A stretch of DNA of 64,000 bases from Hyphomicrobiales bacterium. GTDB lineage: Bacteria > Pseudomonadota > Alphaproteobacteria > Rhizobiales > Rhizobiaceae. The translations under genes were made by a program, and so were the position numbers. The notes under the pieces were generated by a model that saw nothing but the letters and a program-made list of their open reading frames with translations, ran no database searches and was not told the DNA's origin. Numbering within the stretch: the stretch's first letter is position 1; each line of letters starts with the position of its first letter. This document shows positions 1 to 9,398 of this stretch, piece after piece. Location of the stretch: the NCBI GenBank assembly GCA_002401155.1, contig NVSG01000001.1:434001-498000 (forward strand), given 5' to 3'.

Positions 1-234
1 AATGACCCAACTAATGTGAAGAGGGTTTATCCGGATGATTTAGCTGCGAGTTTTGGTACTGGTTACGAGCTTAAGACAATCACGCTGGAGATAACAGACA
101 AGCCAATAACAAAAGGTGAGGTTGAAAAGGTGTTGGGATGGTGGAACAACCTATCAACGTTTATCGGTGGAAATATCAAAAGGAAATACAGTGATCCATT
201 TTATGGATTGGGTAAATCAAATTTTCGGAGATAG
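1..234 (+). CDS. C-terminal part of an unidentified protein (partial)
   Basis: The reading frame is open from the first base of the window to a TAG at 232-234, so this is the last 77 or so codons of a gene that begins upstream; an internal GTG at 16 is probably not the start. The visible part is mixed charged and hydrophobic with a basic C-terminus and no motif I recognise. It converges on the end of the suf operon, whose sufA stops at 269. Function unknown. Confidence 0.45.
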   Translation, partial: NDPTNVKRVYPDDLAASFGTGYELKTITLEITDKPITKGEVEKVLGWWNNLSTFIGGNIKRKYSDPFYGLGKSNFRR

Positions 235-268
235 CAGATGAGCATTTCAAACAAATTGACAGCTCAAC

Positions 269-649
269 TCAAGCAGAACGCGCAGCAAGCATCTCCGGGC
301 TCATCTCGGCCGGGGTTAGCTCCACCGACTCCCCGCAACCACACGCAGAAGTCTCATTCGGATTGTTGAAAACAAAACCATTGCGCAGTTTTGTAATTTC
401 GTAATCCAACTGGGTTCCCAGCAGAAACAACATCGCTTTGGGATCGATATAGATCGTGCCTTGAGACGTCTCGACCTTATCGTCGCTTGCTTCCGGCTCA
501 TTCACCAGATCGACGGTATATTCCATACCGGCACAGCCGCCATTTTTCAGGCCTACACGAATACCTTTAGCGCCGTCATTAGCGCTCAAGATTTCGCCAA
601 CGCGGGAACGCGCTGCATCTGTAAGTGTAATAATGTCAAAGCTGCCCAT
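269..649 (-). CDS. sufA: SufA/IscA-type A-type iron-sulfur carrier
   Basis: A-type carrier that takes an assembled Fe-S cluster from the SufBCD scaffold to client apoproteins in the cytosol. The 126-residue protein has the three family cysteines: Cys39 in a GGCAGM motif and Cys103/Cys105 in the C-terminal CGCG motif. The frame extends 20 codons further upstream, but the ATG at 649 follows an AAAGG ribosome binding site and gives the usual family length. It is the last gene of the suf operon, about 70 bases after sufT. The C-terminal tail after CGCG is some 20 residues longer than in E. coli SufA, common in alphaproteobacteria. Confidence 0.9.
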   Translation of the reverse strand: MGSFDIITLTDAARSRVGEILSANDGAKGIRVGLKNGGCAGMEYTVDLVNEPEASDDKVETSQGTIYIDPKAMLFLLGTQLDYEITKLRNGFVFNNPNETSACGCGESVELTPAEMSPEMLAARSA

Positions 650-716
650 AGGACCACAACCTTTCAAATCATCTGCCCCTAAGATAATGCCCAGAGGTAA
701 AGATATCAATACCGGT

Positions 717-1115
717 TTAATACCAGCCTAAAGCCACCTGAGCTTCTTCCGACATGCGCTCTGGTGTCCAAGGCGGGTCAAACACCATTTCAACGTCCAC
801 ATCCATCACACCAGCAACGCTTGCCACAGCATCGCGTACCCATATGGGCATTTCGCCCGCAACCGGGCACCCGGGGGCTGTGAGGGTCATTTGAACCTTA
901 ATCATGCGATCATCTTCGATGTCGATGCGGTAAATCAGGCCCAATTCGTAGACATCCGATGGAATCTCGGGGTCATAAACCGTTTTGATGGCCGCAATGA
1001 TATCATCGGTCATACGCTGAAGCTCTTCGGCAGGAATGCTGGATGCATTTCCAGTGCCAAGAGCCGCCTCATTGGGGCCAACTTCGTTTTCAGCGTCTTT
1101 GTTTTCATCACTCAT
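717..1115 (-). CDS. sufT: SUF system Fe-S assembly protein SufT (DUF59/MIP18 family)
   Basis: 132-residue protein of the DUF59/MIP18 family, an accessory Fe-S maturation factor. Residues 35-115 carry the hallmark DPEIP near residue 48, the ELGLIY strand, and TAPGCP with the conserved Cys83, followed by a DPPWTPERMS segment typical of the SufT branch. The first 30 residues are acidic and low-complexity. It lies between sufS and sufA in the same direction, spaced about 20 and 70 bases from them, so it is clearly part of the suf operon. Confidence 0.88.
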   Translation of the reverse strand: MSDENKDAENEVGPNEAALGTGNASSIPAEELQRMTDDIIAAIKTVYDPEIPSDVYELGLIYRIDIEDDRMIKVQMTLTAPGCPVAGEMPIWVRDAVASVAGVMDVDVEMVFDPPWTPERMSEEAQVALGWY

Positions 1116-1136
1116 CGTAAAATCTCACTATTTTCT

Positions 1137-2366
1137 CTAAGAGAAGAATTTCCGCGCATTTTCCAGCGCCTCAGCCAACACGTCCACTTCCGCCTTGGTG
1201 TTATACATCCCGAAACTTGCCCGGCAAGTGGATGTCACTCCGAAACGTTGCAATAGCGGCTGTGCGCAATGGGTTCCGGCACGTACCGCCACCCCTGCCC
1301 TATCTATCACCATGGAAACGTCGTGGGCGTGAATACCTTCCAGCGCAAATGAAATTATAGCACCTTTTCCGGGTGCATTGCCATAAATCCGCAGGGCATT
1401 GATCTTGCCCAACTGCTCGTGAGCGTAGCTGCACAACTCAGCCTCATGGGTTGCAATCAGATCACGCCCCTTACTCTCCATATAGTCAAGCGAAGCGCCC
1501 AATCCAATAGCTTGCACGATTGGCGGCGTGCCGGCTTCAAACCGATGAGGCGGATCGGCATAGGTGACTTCATCCATGCTCACGTCCAAAATCATCTCGC
1601 CGCCGCCCTGAAACGGCTGCATCTGGCGCAAAATATCCATTTTGCCGTAAAGCACGCCAATGCCCGACGGGCCGTAGGTTTTGTGGCCGGTGAAGCAATA
1701 GAAATCCACATCCAGATCCTGCACATCCACTGGCATATGAACGGCGCTCTGGCTACCATCGGCCAGCACGGGAATATTATGGGAATGTGCAATTTTCACC
1801 ATATCTTTCAATGGCGTAACAGTCCCCAACACATTCGACATATGGGTAACAGCCACAAGTTTGGTGCGCGGGGTAATGGCTTCTTCGAACTTGGTAATAT
1901 CAAAACTACCATCATCTTCGACGCCGATCCAGACCAGCTTCACGCCCATACGCTCACGCAGGAAATGCCACGGAATAATATTGGAATGGTGCTCCATTAG
2001 CGTGATGATGATCTCGTCGCCCTCAACCAGTTCTTTCATGGCATAGCCATAGGCCACAAGGTTGATGGCTTCGGTGGTGCCGGAGGTGAAAATAATTTCG
2101 TCTACGGTCGGTGCATTCAGGAAACTACGAACCTTTTCGCGAGCATCTTCATAAGCCTGCGTGGTCTCGTTGGAGAGATAATGCAGGCCGCGATGCACGT
2201 TGGAATACTGGTTTTCATAGGCACCCGACACCGCATCAATCATCTGACGCGGTTTTTGCGCAGAAGCACCATTATCGAGATAAACCAAAGGCTTACCATA
2301 GACTTCACGCGATAAAATCGGGAAATCCGCACGGATTGCTTCAACGTCGTATTTTGTATCAGTCAT
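1137..2366 (-). CDS. sufS: Cysteine desulfurase SufS
   Basis: PLP-dependent group II cysteine desulfurase supplying sulfur to SufBCD. From the ATG at 2366 it has 409 residues. The PLP lysine is Lys229 in FTGHKTYG, and the catalytic cysteine is Cys367 in RAGTHCAQP, the short-loop SufS form. The frame continues 14 codons upstream but that would overlap sufD. The chosen ATG is one base after the sufD TAA, implying translational coupling. No SufE is present in this operon, although a second desulfurase of the IscS type is at the operon's 5' end. Confidence 0.93.
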   Translation of the reverse strand: MTDTKYDVEAIRADFPILSREVYGKPLVYLDNGASAQKPRQMIDAVSGAYENQYSNVHRGLHYLSNETTQAYEDAREKVRSFLNAPTVDEIIFTSGTTEAINLVAYGYAMKELVEGDEIIITLMEHHSNIIPWHFLRERMGVKLVWIGVEDDGSFDITKFEEAITPRTKLVAVTHMSNVLGTVTPLKDMVKIAHSHNIPVLADGSQSAVHMPVDVQDLDVDFYCFTGHKTYGPSGIGVLYGKMDILRQMQPFQGGGEMILDVSMDEVTYADPPHRFEAGTPPIVQAIGLGASLDYMESKGRDLIATHEAELCSYAHEQLGKINALRIYGNAPGKGAIISFALEGIHAHDVSMVIDRAGVAVRAGTHCAQPLLQRFGVTSTCRASFGMYNTKAEVDVLAEALENARKFFS

Positions 2367-2367
2367 C

Positions 2368-3600
2368 TTACGAACCGTTTTTCTGTAGCCATGTGTCGAT
2401 TCTGGCAATCAGCGCCTTTTCCAGATTCTCATCGGCCAAATCTTCAAAGGTCTCATCGACAAACGCTTTAATCAAAAGCGCACGCGCTTCCTCAATCGGA
2501 ATACCGCGAGCATTGAGATAAAACAGATGATCATCATTGATATCGGTTACGGTTGCACCGTGACCACAAAGCACATCATCAGCAAAAATCTCAAGTTCCG
2601 GTTTGGCCGAAAACTCCGCATCATCGCTCAAAAGCAACGTGTTGCAGGCCATTTTTGCGTCTGTCCGCTGGGCAGCCTGTGCCACCTTGATTTGGCCTTG
2701 AAAGACGCCATGGCCCCTGCTTGTCGCCACATTGCGGTAAAGCTGGGTGGAGGCGGTATCTTCAACCGTGTGGGTCATTATGGTGGTTACATCCACATGG
2801 GATTCACCACCCACAAGGTTCACACCGAGCACATTCAGCTCTGAATTTTCGCCTTCAACAGCAATTTTGATTTCCTGACGCACCAATTTACCACCGCAAT
2901 TGAGCATGATAATGGTGAGCTTGGAGCTTGTTGCCAAAGAAACATGCAATTGCGCCAAATGGGTCGCATCATTGCCGTGTTCCTGAATAATAACCCATGT
3001 CACATCGGCATCTTCACCCACATTCAAATGACTGATCGCATTGACCTGCACACCCATATCATCAGGCGATAGATAGCGCTCAATAAGGGAAACTTTCGCG
3101 CCCTTGCCAACGCTGACGGAATGCGCAATCCCGCTATAAGCCGCATTAGTGGAGGTATGCGGCATACCGATTGGCGTATCGATTGTTACGCCGCCATCAA
3201 TCTCGATCTGAACGCCTTCAGCGCCCATAAGCCCTTGCAACAGGCCAATAGCATCGTCCTTGGCATAGTTTGAGCCATTTGCTCCACCATACCGGGACAC
3301 ACTGCAACCAGCAGGCAATTCATCGGCAAATTCTTCCAGATATTGCCCGTCAAACAATGGCAGGCGAATAGCCGGTACAACGCGCGGATAGTCTCCGGCA
3401 GCGGTTTTTGCATCTTCCGCACTCAGCTTTTCAGCCCGCGCAGGCACATGTTTTAACAGCCGGCGCAAATCCGTATAGTGCCACGCTTCAACCCGCCGTG
3501 TAGGCAGGCCAAACTCGCGCAAACTGTCGGAAGCAGAACCTTTACCAGCCATAGCCAGCAAGCTCTCTTCAACCGCATTATGTTTCAAAACTACATTCAT
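2368..3600 (-). CDS. sufD: Fe-S cluster assembly protein SufD
   Basis: Scaffold partner that forms the SufBC2D complex with SufB and the ATPase SufC. The 410-residue protein has the SufBD beta-helix core (roughly residues 130-370) and the C-terminal family motif with CGHGATV, DDHLFYL and RGI. The ATG at 3600 was preferred to a TTG nine bases upstream because an AGGA ribosome binding site fits it. The gene sits 15 bases after sufC and one base before sufS. Confidence 0.92.
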   Translation of the reverse strand: MNVVLKHNAVEESLLAMAGKGSASDSLREFGLPTRRVEAWHYTDLRRLLKHVPARAEKLSAEDAKTAAGDYPRVVPAIRLPLFDGQYLEEFADELPAGCSVSRYGGANGSNYAKDDAIGLLQGLMGAEGVQIEIDGGVTIDTPIGMPHTSTNAAYSGIAHSVSVGKGAKVSLIERYLSPDDMGVQVNAISHLNVGEDADVTWVIIQEHGNDATHLAQLHVSLATSSKLTIIMLNCGGKLVRQEIKIAVEGENSELNVLGVNLVGGESHVDVTTIMTHTVEDTASTQLYRNVATSRGHGVFQGQIKVAQAAQRTDAKMACNTLLLSDDAEFSAKPELEIFADDVLCGHGATVTDINDDHLFYLNARGIPIEEARALLIKAFVDETFEDLADENLEKALIARIDTWLQKNGS

Positions 3601-3614
3601 TGTTCTCAAACTTC

Positions 3615-4370
3615 CTATGCAGCCGACGCAATAACATCAGCATAGCCATTTTCTTCCAGATGCAGAGCCAGCGACTTGTCGCCGGACTGAATAATACGTC
3701 CTTGATAAAGCACGTGAACGCTGTCCGGCACGATGTGCTCCAACAGGCGCTGATAGTGGGTGATCACGATAAACGAACGTTTTGGATCACGCAGAGCATT
3801 CACCCCATCCGAAACAATTTTTAGCGCATCGATATCAAGACCGGAATCCGTTTCATCCAGAATACAAAGACTCGGCTCAAGCAGCGCCATTTGCAGGATT
3901 TCCGCACGTTTCTTCTCGCCGCCGGAAAAGCCAACATTCAAAGCACGTTTCAGCATGGTCATATCAATATCGAGCTTGCCCGCAGCAGCTTTCACTTTTT
4001 TGATGAAATCAGGCGTGGTGTACTCATCTTCGCCGCGCGCTTTGCGCTGGGCATTCATCGCAGCTTTAAGAAAGTTCATCGTGGCAACGCCCGGAATTTC
4101 CATCGGATATTGAAACGCAAGGAAAACACCGGCAGCAGCCCGCTCGTAAGGCTCCATATCCAACAAATTCTCGCCATTGAAAAGCACTTCGCCCTCAGTG
4201 ACTTCATAATCCGGCTTTCCCGCCAGAACATAGGAAAGCGTCGATTTACCAGAACCGTTCGGCCCCATAATCGCTGCAACTTCTCCATCTTGAACCGTCA
4301 GGTTCAAACCTTTGATAATTTCCGTGTCTTCTGCCGCAATCTTAACGTGAAGGTTTTTAATCTCAATCAT
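3615..4370 (-). CDS. sufC: Fe-S cluster assembly ATPase SufC
   Basis: ABC-type ATPase that drives conformational change in the SufB-SufD scaffold; soluble, not a transporter subunit. 251 residues. Walker A GPNGSGKST is at about 36-44, the ABC signature FSGGEKKR near 150, and Walker B LCILDETDSGLD near 168-179; the DETDSGLD form is characteristic of SufC. Located between sufB and sufD, co-directional with both. Confidence 0.95.
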   Translation of the reverse strand: MIEIKNLHVKIAAEDTEIIKGLNLTVQDGEVAAIMGPNGSGKSTLSYVLAGKPDYEVTEGEVLFNGENLLDMEPYERAAAGVFLAFQYPMEIPGVATMNFLKAAMNAQRKARGEDEYTTPDFIKKVKAAAGKLDIDMTMLKRALNVGFSGGEKKRAEILQMALLEPSLCILDETDSGLDIDALKIVSDGVNALRDPKRSFIVITHYQRLLEHIVPDSVHVLYQGRIIQSGDKSLALHLEENGYADVIASAA

Positions 4371-4427
4371 CGTATTTCAATTTCCATAAATTCAATTTGT
4401 GTTCAAATAAGCTCCGGCAAATGCCGG

Positions 4428-5954
4428 TTAGCCCACGCTTCCCTCAAGGGAAATCCCGATCAGTTTTTGCGCTTCAACCGCAAATTCCATCGGTAGTTTC
4501 TGAATAACGTCTTTGACGAACCCGTTGACGATCAACGCAATCGCTTCCTCTTCGGGAATGCCCCGCTGCAAGCAGTAGAACAGTTGATCATCCGATATTT
4601 TCGAGGTCGTCGCCTCATGCTCAAACTGCGCCGAGGAGTTATTCGCTTCAATATACGGAACCGTATGCGCTCCGCACTGATCACCGATTAGCAAAGAATC
4701 ACACTGGGTAAAGTTACGCGCATTCGACGCCTTACGATGGGCAGAAACCCGCCCGCGATAGGTATTTTGCGATTTACCGGCGGAAATCCCCTTGGAAATA
4801 ATCCGGCTGGAGGTATTCTTGCCCAGATGGATCATTTTGGTGCCGGAATCGATCTGCTGCGCTCCGTTAGAAACCGCGATCGAATAAAATTCACCCTGCG
4901 AACCATCACCGCGCAAAATGCAACTTGGGTATTTCCACGTAATCGCTGATCCCGTTTCAACCTGCGTCCACGAAATCTTGGAGTTATCACCCCGGCAATC
5001 GCCGCGCTTGGTCACGAAATTATAAATCCCGCCCTTGCCGTTCTCATCGCCCGGATACCAGTTTTGCACGGTGGAATATTTGATTTCCGCATCTTCCATC
5101 ACGATCAGCTCAACCACCGCCGCGTGAAGCTGGTTCTCATCGCGCTGAGGCGCGGTACAACCCTCAAGATAGGAAACATAAGACCCTTTTTCTGCAATGA
5201 TCAACGTGCGCTCAAACTGACCCGTATTCTCCTCATTAATGCGGAAATAGGTGGAAAGTTCCATCGGGCAGCGAACGCCTTCCGGAATATAAACAAAGGA
5301 ACCATCGGTAAACACCGCACAATTGAGCGTGGCGTAGTAATTGTCCGAAACCGGCACAACACTTGCCAGATACTTCTTCACAAGCTCTGGATGGTCTCTG
5401 ATCGCTTCAGAGATCGGGCAGAAAATCACACCGGATTTCGCCAATTCCGCCTTAAAGGTAGTGACAACAGAAACACTGTCAAACACCACATCCACCGCCA
5501 CACGGCCCGATGCATAGACGCTGTCAGCTGGATCACCATCCAATGCACTCGGCTCGCCTTGCCTGCGAACCCCTGCCAGTAATTCCTGCTCACGCAAGGG
5601 AATACCGAGCTTTTCATAGGTTCTCAGCAATTCTGGATCAACTTCATCCAGCGATTTCGGCCCATCTTCGAAATTCTTCGGAGCGGCATAATAATAGATG
5701 TCGTTGAAATCGATCTTCGGATAATTGACCCGCGCCCAATCCGGCTCTTCCATGGTCAGCCAGCGCCGATAGGCATCAAGGCGCCATTCCAGCATCCATT
5801 CCGGCTCTTTTTTCTTGGCCGAAATAAAGCGAATGACGTCCTCATTCAGCCCTTTCGGGGCTTTTTCGGTCTCGATATCAGTCGTGAATCCGTATTTATA
5901 TTTTTCGACGCCAATTTCTTTGACGGCATCAATGGTTTCTTGGACCGCTGCCAT
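4428..5954 (-). CDS. sufB: Fe-S cluster assembly scaffold SufB
   Basis: Main scaffold on which the nascent Fe-S cluster is built. At 508 residues it has normal SufB length, with an N-terminal region rich in Trp/Tyr, a central beta-helix containing the EGCTAP segment, and the conserved C-terminal stretch with [12 protein letters not shown] and [12 protein letters not shown]. First of the SufBCD trio, about 95 bases after the IscS-like desulfurase and 57 bases before sufC. Confidence 0.95.
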   Translation of the reverse strand: MAAVQETIDAVKEIGVEKYKYGFTTDIETEKAPKGLNEDVIRFISAKKKEPEWMLEWRLDAYRRWLTMEEPDWARVNYPKIDFNDIYYYAAPKNFEDGPKSLDEVDPELLRTYEKLGIPLREQELLAGVRRQGEPSALDGDPADSVYASGRVAVDVVFDSVSVVTTFKAELAKSGVIFCPISEAIRDHPELVKKYLASVVPVSDNYYATLNCAVFTDGSFVYIPEGVRCPMELSTYFRINEENTGQFERTLIIAEKGSYVSYLEGCTAPQRDENQLHAAVVELIVMEDAEIKYSTVQNWYPGDENGKGGIYNFVTKRGDCRGDNSKISWTQVETGSAITWKYPSCILRGDGSQGEFYSIAVSNGAQQIDSGTKMIHLGKNTSSRIISKGISAGKSQNTYRGRVSAHRKASNARNFTQCDSLLIGDQCGAHTVPYIEANNSSAQFEHEATTSKISDDQLFYCLQRGIPEEEAIALIVNGFVKDVIQKLPMEFAVEAQKLIGISLEGSVG

Positions 5955-6049
5955 TTGTTTTTCCTAGGTACGGGTTCAAGGCCCGCAATTAGAGTTTACA
6001 TTACTGAGATAAGCTTTTGCCATCCCAATTTCAATTACATTCTTCGGCT

Positions 6050-7231
6050 CTAAGCCGCTCTTTGAACAAGCTTTTTCCACGCATTCAAAAAATTATCCGT
6101 ATCATTTTCACTGGAATCCCAGCCAAGGCTAATTCGCAGCGCACAAGCGCTAAGATCATTATCAACACCCATGGCTCCAAGCACATGGGAGCGCTTCACC
6201 TTGCCAGACGAACACGCAGAACCCGATGAAACCGAAATCCCGTCAAGATCCAGTGAAATCAGCGCTATTTCCGCTTTCACCCCAGCTTGCGCAAAACAAG
6301 CTGTATTGCCAAGACGATGCTCGCCCTCACCAAAAACCACAGGTTGCGCGATGCTGTTACCAGCTTCCAGCGCAATGGCTTTGACACCATTTTCAATTTT
6401 ATCACGCAGATCAGTGATGAAACCCATTTCGTTGGCATTGGCAATTTGCCATTCGCAAGCTGCACCAAAACCGGCAATCCCGGCAACATTCTCGGTGCCT
6501 GCCCGCTGAAAATTCTCATGCCCACCGCCGCGCAACAATGGCAAAGGCGATAAAGAAGCATCCCCCAGCACCAAAGCGCCAGCACCTTGCGGCCCACCAA
6601 TCTTGTGGCTGGAGAGAATCACAAAATGCGCCCCAAGCTCAGAAACAGAAACCGGAAGCTTCCCGGCAGCCTGAACCGCATCCACCACTAGATAAGCGCC
6701 GTATTCACGAATAATCTGGCTAATTTCTTCAATCGGCTGCACCAGACCGGTCTCGTTATTGGCGAGCATCACAGCCACCATAGCAGCGCCATTGGTGTGA
6801 TCATGGACGCGCATAGCCTCACGCAAAGCACCTAAATCCAGCATACCGCCCTCGGTAACGGGCAAAATACGCACATTTTCCGCAGAAAACCTGCCGCCAG
6901 ACAAAACACAAGGATGTTCAATTGCGCTCACATAAAGCGTGCTGATCCCGATATCGTGACCACCAGCGCGAAGAACAGGTGAAAGCGCGTGCATCGCAGC
7001 TTCCGTTGCACCGGAGGTGAAAATGATCTGATTGGCATTCGCCCCGACCAGTTCACCCAGCTGTCGGCGGGCATTCTCAATGATCTTGCGGAAATCCCGG
7101 CCCTCAAAATGCACCGAAGATGCATTGCCAACAGAACCCAGCACGTCAATCATCACTGCGCGCGCCTCATCCAGAAGCGGTACGCTGGCATTATAATCCA
7201 GATAGGTTCTTTTGGTTCGATTTTTGGCCAT
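6050..7231 (-). CDS. Cysteine desulfurase, IscS/NifS (group I) type, first gene of the suf operon
   Basis: PLP-dependent cysteine desulfurase of 393 residues from the ATG at 7231. PLP lysine Lys210 is in SSHKIGGPQG and the catalytic cysteine Cys340 is in SSGSACSSG, the flexible long-loop arrangement of IscS/NifS rather than SufS. It opens the suf operon, so the operon encodes two desulfurases. A GTG seven codons upstream is an alternative start; neither has a convincing ribosome binding site. No Rrf2/IscR gene precedes it; the upstream region instead carries an Irr-like palindrome at 7392-7414. Confidence 0.88.
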   Translation of the reverse strand: MAKNRTKRTYLDYNASVPLLDEARAVMIDVLGSVGNASSVHFEGRDFRKIIENARRQLGELVGANANQIIFTSGATEAAMHALSPVLRAGGHDIGISTLYVSAIEHPCVLSGGRFSAENVRILPVTEGGMLDLGALREAMRVHDHTNGAAMVAVMLANNETGLVQPIEEISQIIREYGAYLVVDAVQAAGKLPVSVSELGAHFVILSSHKIGGPQGAGALVLGDASLSPLPLLRGGGHENFQRAGTENVAGIAGFGAACEWQIANANEMGFITDLRDKIENGVKAIALEAGNSIAQPVVFGEGEHRLGNTACFAQAGVKAEIALISLDLDGISVSSGSACSSGKVKRSHVLGAMGVDNDLSACALRISLGWDSSENDTDNFLNAWKKLVQRAA

Positions 7232-7549
7232 GTGGGAGCCGGACAATTGCACCTTTTAGTTCCTAAAATTAAGCCTCTTTCAACACAATTCGCAGATTTC
7301 GCGCAATTTACTTGTAATTGCTACACGCGATTGTCTATGAAGGCCTTTGGTTCCTATGAAAATTGCTTAATAGGAGCCTATCGTAATTTTTTAGTTTTGA
7401 ATAGTTCTAAACTAGGTTGTAAGAAGGCAAATGCCGAAGGTCAAGGCCACAAAACAAACTACATGGCTTTCTTTCGTAATTCTTGACTATTTTAGACAAG
7501 TTTTATCGCAAAACCGCCAATAACCAGTTGGAATAGTACAGGAGAGAGT
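7232..7549. other. Divergent intergenic region between the suf operon and an alpha/beta hydrolase gene
   Basis: 318 bases, noticeably AT-rich, with no convincing reading frame. It must hold the suf operon promoter on the minus strand and that of the hydrolase on the plus strand. The clear element is the palindrome at 7392-7414. A TTGACT at 7483-7488 could be a plus-strand -35 box, but no good -10 follows at standard spacing. Confidence 0.6.
7392..7414. promoter_or_regulatory. Irr box (ICE-like palindrome) upstream of the suf operon
   Basis: A 23-base dyad: arms TAGTTTTGAA and TTCTAAACTA around TAG, with 9 of 10 arm positions complementary. The 17-base core TTTTGAATAGTTCTAAA at 7395-7411 differs at one arm position from the iron-control element recognised by the Fur-family regulator Irr (TTTAGAA, three bases, TTCTAAA). 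Alphaproteobacterial suf operons are known iron-regulon members. It lies about 160 bases from the first suf gene and 135 bases from the divergent hydrolase, so either could be controlled. Confidence 0.7.
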
Positions 7550-8233
7550 ATGCCAGAGGTAATATTTAACGGTCCATCAGGCCGGTTGGAAGGACGTTAC
7601 CAACCATCTGCCGACAAAACCGCCCCGATTGCAATCATCCTGCATCCCCATCCCCACCCAAAATTCGGTGGCACCATGAACAATAAGGTCGTCTATGACC
7701 TGTTCTATATGTTCGTGGATCGCGGCTTCACCACATTGCGCTTCAATTTCAGAGGCGTTGGCAGAAGTCAGGGCGAATTTGACCATGGTCTTGGCGAATT
7801 ATCCGATGCAGCCGCAGCCCTTGATTGGGTTCAAAGCCTGCACCCCGATAGCCGCGGTTGCTGGATTGCCGGCTTCTCCTTCGGCTCATGGATTGGCATG
7901 CAGCTCTTAATGCGCCGCCCGGAAATCGAAGGCTTCATGTCGATTTCCCCACAGCCAAACATCTATGATTTTGCATTCTTGGCCCCGTGCCCATCTTCAG
8001 GCCTGATCATTCACGGTGCCGAGGACAAAGTTTCTCCACCCGATGACGTTCAGGAATTGGTAGACAAGCTAAAAGCCCAAAAAGGCATCCTGATCACCCA
8101 AAACACCATGGAAGGCGCCAATCACTTCTTCTCCGAGCACAGTGAAGAGCTATTAGAAGAATGCGGCACCTATTTGGATAAGCGCTTGGGCTTGATCGAA
8201 GGCGGCGTTGAGGAAACAATGCTGCTGCGTTAA
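7550..8233 (+). CDS. Alpha/beta hydrolase, divergent neighbour of the suf operon
   Basis: 227-residue alpha/beta hydrolase of unknown substrate. The likely triad is Ser110 in GFSFGS, Asp159 in GAEDKV and His192 in GANHFF; an HPHPHPKFGG stretch near residues 32-41 is typical of this family and may form the oxyanion region. The ATG at 7550 follows a GGAGAG ribosome binding site. A hydrolase of this type beside the suf operon is familiar in alphaproteobacteria, but its role in Fe-S biogenesis, if any, is not established. No signal peptide, so probably cytosolic. Confidence 0.85.
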   Translation: MPEVIFNGPSGRLEGRYQPSADKTAPIAIILHPHPHPKFGGTMNNKVVYDLFYMFVDRGFTTLRFNFRGVGRSQGEFDHGLGELSDAAAALDWVQSLHPDSRGCWIAGFSFGSWIGMQLLMRRPEIEGFMSISPQPNIYDFAFLAPCPSSGLIIHGAEDKVSPPDDVQELVDKLKAQKGILITQNTMEGANHFFSEHSEELLEECGTYLDKRLGLIEGGVEETMLLR

Positions 8234-8275
8234 GCAAATATGCATAGCGCCAACTACATTTCTTAAAACGCCTGT

Positions 8276-9259
8276 TTAGAAAGGGATTTCAACGTCACTT
8301 GACGACGAAATCCCTTTGGGAAGCGGGATATTATTAACAACACAAAGGTCTAAAATTTCTTCACGGTCCATGAACAATATCTGACTTCTTTTGGAGGCAT
8401 CTAATTTCCCTGCGAGCCAATTTTTTGCTGCTTTTGTAATATCTCCACCCGCTATAATAAAAGCATGATCAACCAACACTCTTCTGCTCACCTCTGGATC
8501 AAAGATTTCGTGACCAAGCATCATTGTTACTTGATTAAGTATTTCCGCAATGTTTGAGTTTCCCGAACGGCTAACGCCGGCGGAGTCTAATTTTCCCTTT
8601 TTAACTTGAATCCCAAAATAGAGAACATGCTGGGTCGGCAAAACAAATCGCATCCATATGTCTTTGCCATACTCAAGCGCCTTGTCCTTATGCCCAGTAA
8701 CTGTAATTTTTTGAAACCCAAGCTGTCGAAACATTGGAAGAAGAATTTCATCAATCAAATCATCTTCACTAGCCGTATTCATATACTTAACTAGTTGTTC
8801 CTTATGCAGAATTTCTTCTTTGGAAAATGGTCTATGCGGATTAGCCATAGGTCCAGAAATAGTTTTTGATAAAATGTGTCGAAGATAGCATTTTCTATCT
8901 TCGCCAAAAAATGCCTCATAACCTTCTCGGGACAGTTCTGTATTCAACATTGCGAGCGCTTTTGGACGAAGATTCCCCTCATTGTTGGCATCACCTTGGT
9001 CCATGAGTGTTTCTACAACCCTCAAAAAGGTATCAGGCGGGCTTTGCGCATTTGATTGCGGTTCTTTTAATATTGTTTCAAGCGTAGTGGCTACCCACGA
9101 TTTCCGCGTAGACCCATCATGGCAATAGTCAGTATCGGAATCCTGAAAAAAATCAGTTAGATAAGAGCTGCTTCTGTAAACAAAAACACTACTTTCTTCT
9201 TCAAAATTCCCACAAATCATATCGGCAATTCGGTCAAGTGTGCGTCGTTTAAATTTCAT
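8276..9259 (-). CDS. Lone PD-(D/E)XK nuclease-like protein with an AbiJ-like N-terminal region; candidate defence gene
   Basis: 327 residues, none of the housekeeping families nearby. The C-terminal half (about 165-305) reads as an Mrr-like PD-(D/E)XK nuclease: Glu171 in an amphipathic helix, Asp200 in EYGKDIW, and Gln218/Lys220 in the strand FGIQVKKG, the D...QxK active-site form. The N-terminal part (about 1-130) has RSSSYLTDFF and HDGSTRKSWV, reminiscent of N-terminal domains of AbiJ-type abortive-infection proteins; this assignment is tentative. The gene looks more AT-rich than suf or anmK, stands alone between conserved genes, and lacks a clear ribosome binding site. Acquired defence nuclease is the inference; a hypothetical protein is the safe call. 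Confidence 0.55.
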   Translation of the reverse strand: MKFKRRTLDRIADMICGNFEEESSVFVYRSSSYLTDFFQDSDTDYCHDGSTRKSWVATTLETILKEPQSNAQSPPDTFLRVVETLMDQGDANNEGNLRPKALAMLNTELSREGYEAFFGEDRKCYLRHILSKTISGPMANPHRPFSKEEILHKEQLVKYMNTASEDDLIDEILLPMFRQLGFQKITVTGHKDKALEYGKDIWMRFVLPTQHVLYFGIQVKKGKLDSAGVSRSGNSNIAEILNQVTMMLGHEIFDPEVSRRVLVDHAFIIAGGDITKAAKNWLAGKLDASKRSQILFMDREEILDLCVVNNIPLPKGISSSSDVEIPF

Positions 9260-9398
9260 TTTTCGAACCGTATAAAAAGTAATTTTTAGCTCAAGGAGAG
9301 AAGTAATCTCAGTATACTACAATATTTCATAGGTGATAGAAAACATACGCCTTGCTTTATCGCCCGATCATAACCACTCCACAAACTGCACCACAATC

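Noticed and set aside
1419-2000. 193-codon plus-strand frame within sufS
   Set aside because: Antisense shadow of sufS with no motif or ribosome binding site.
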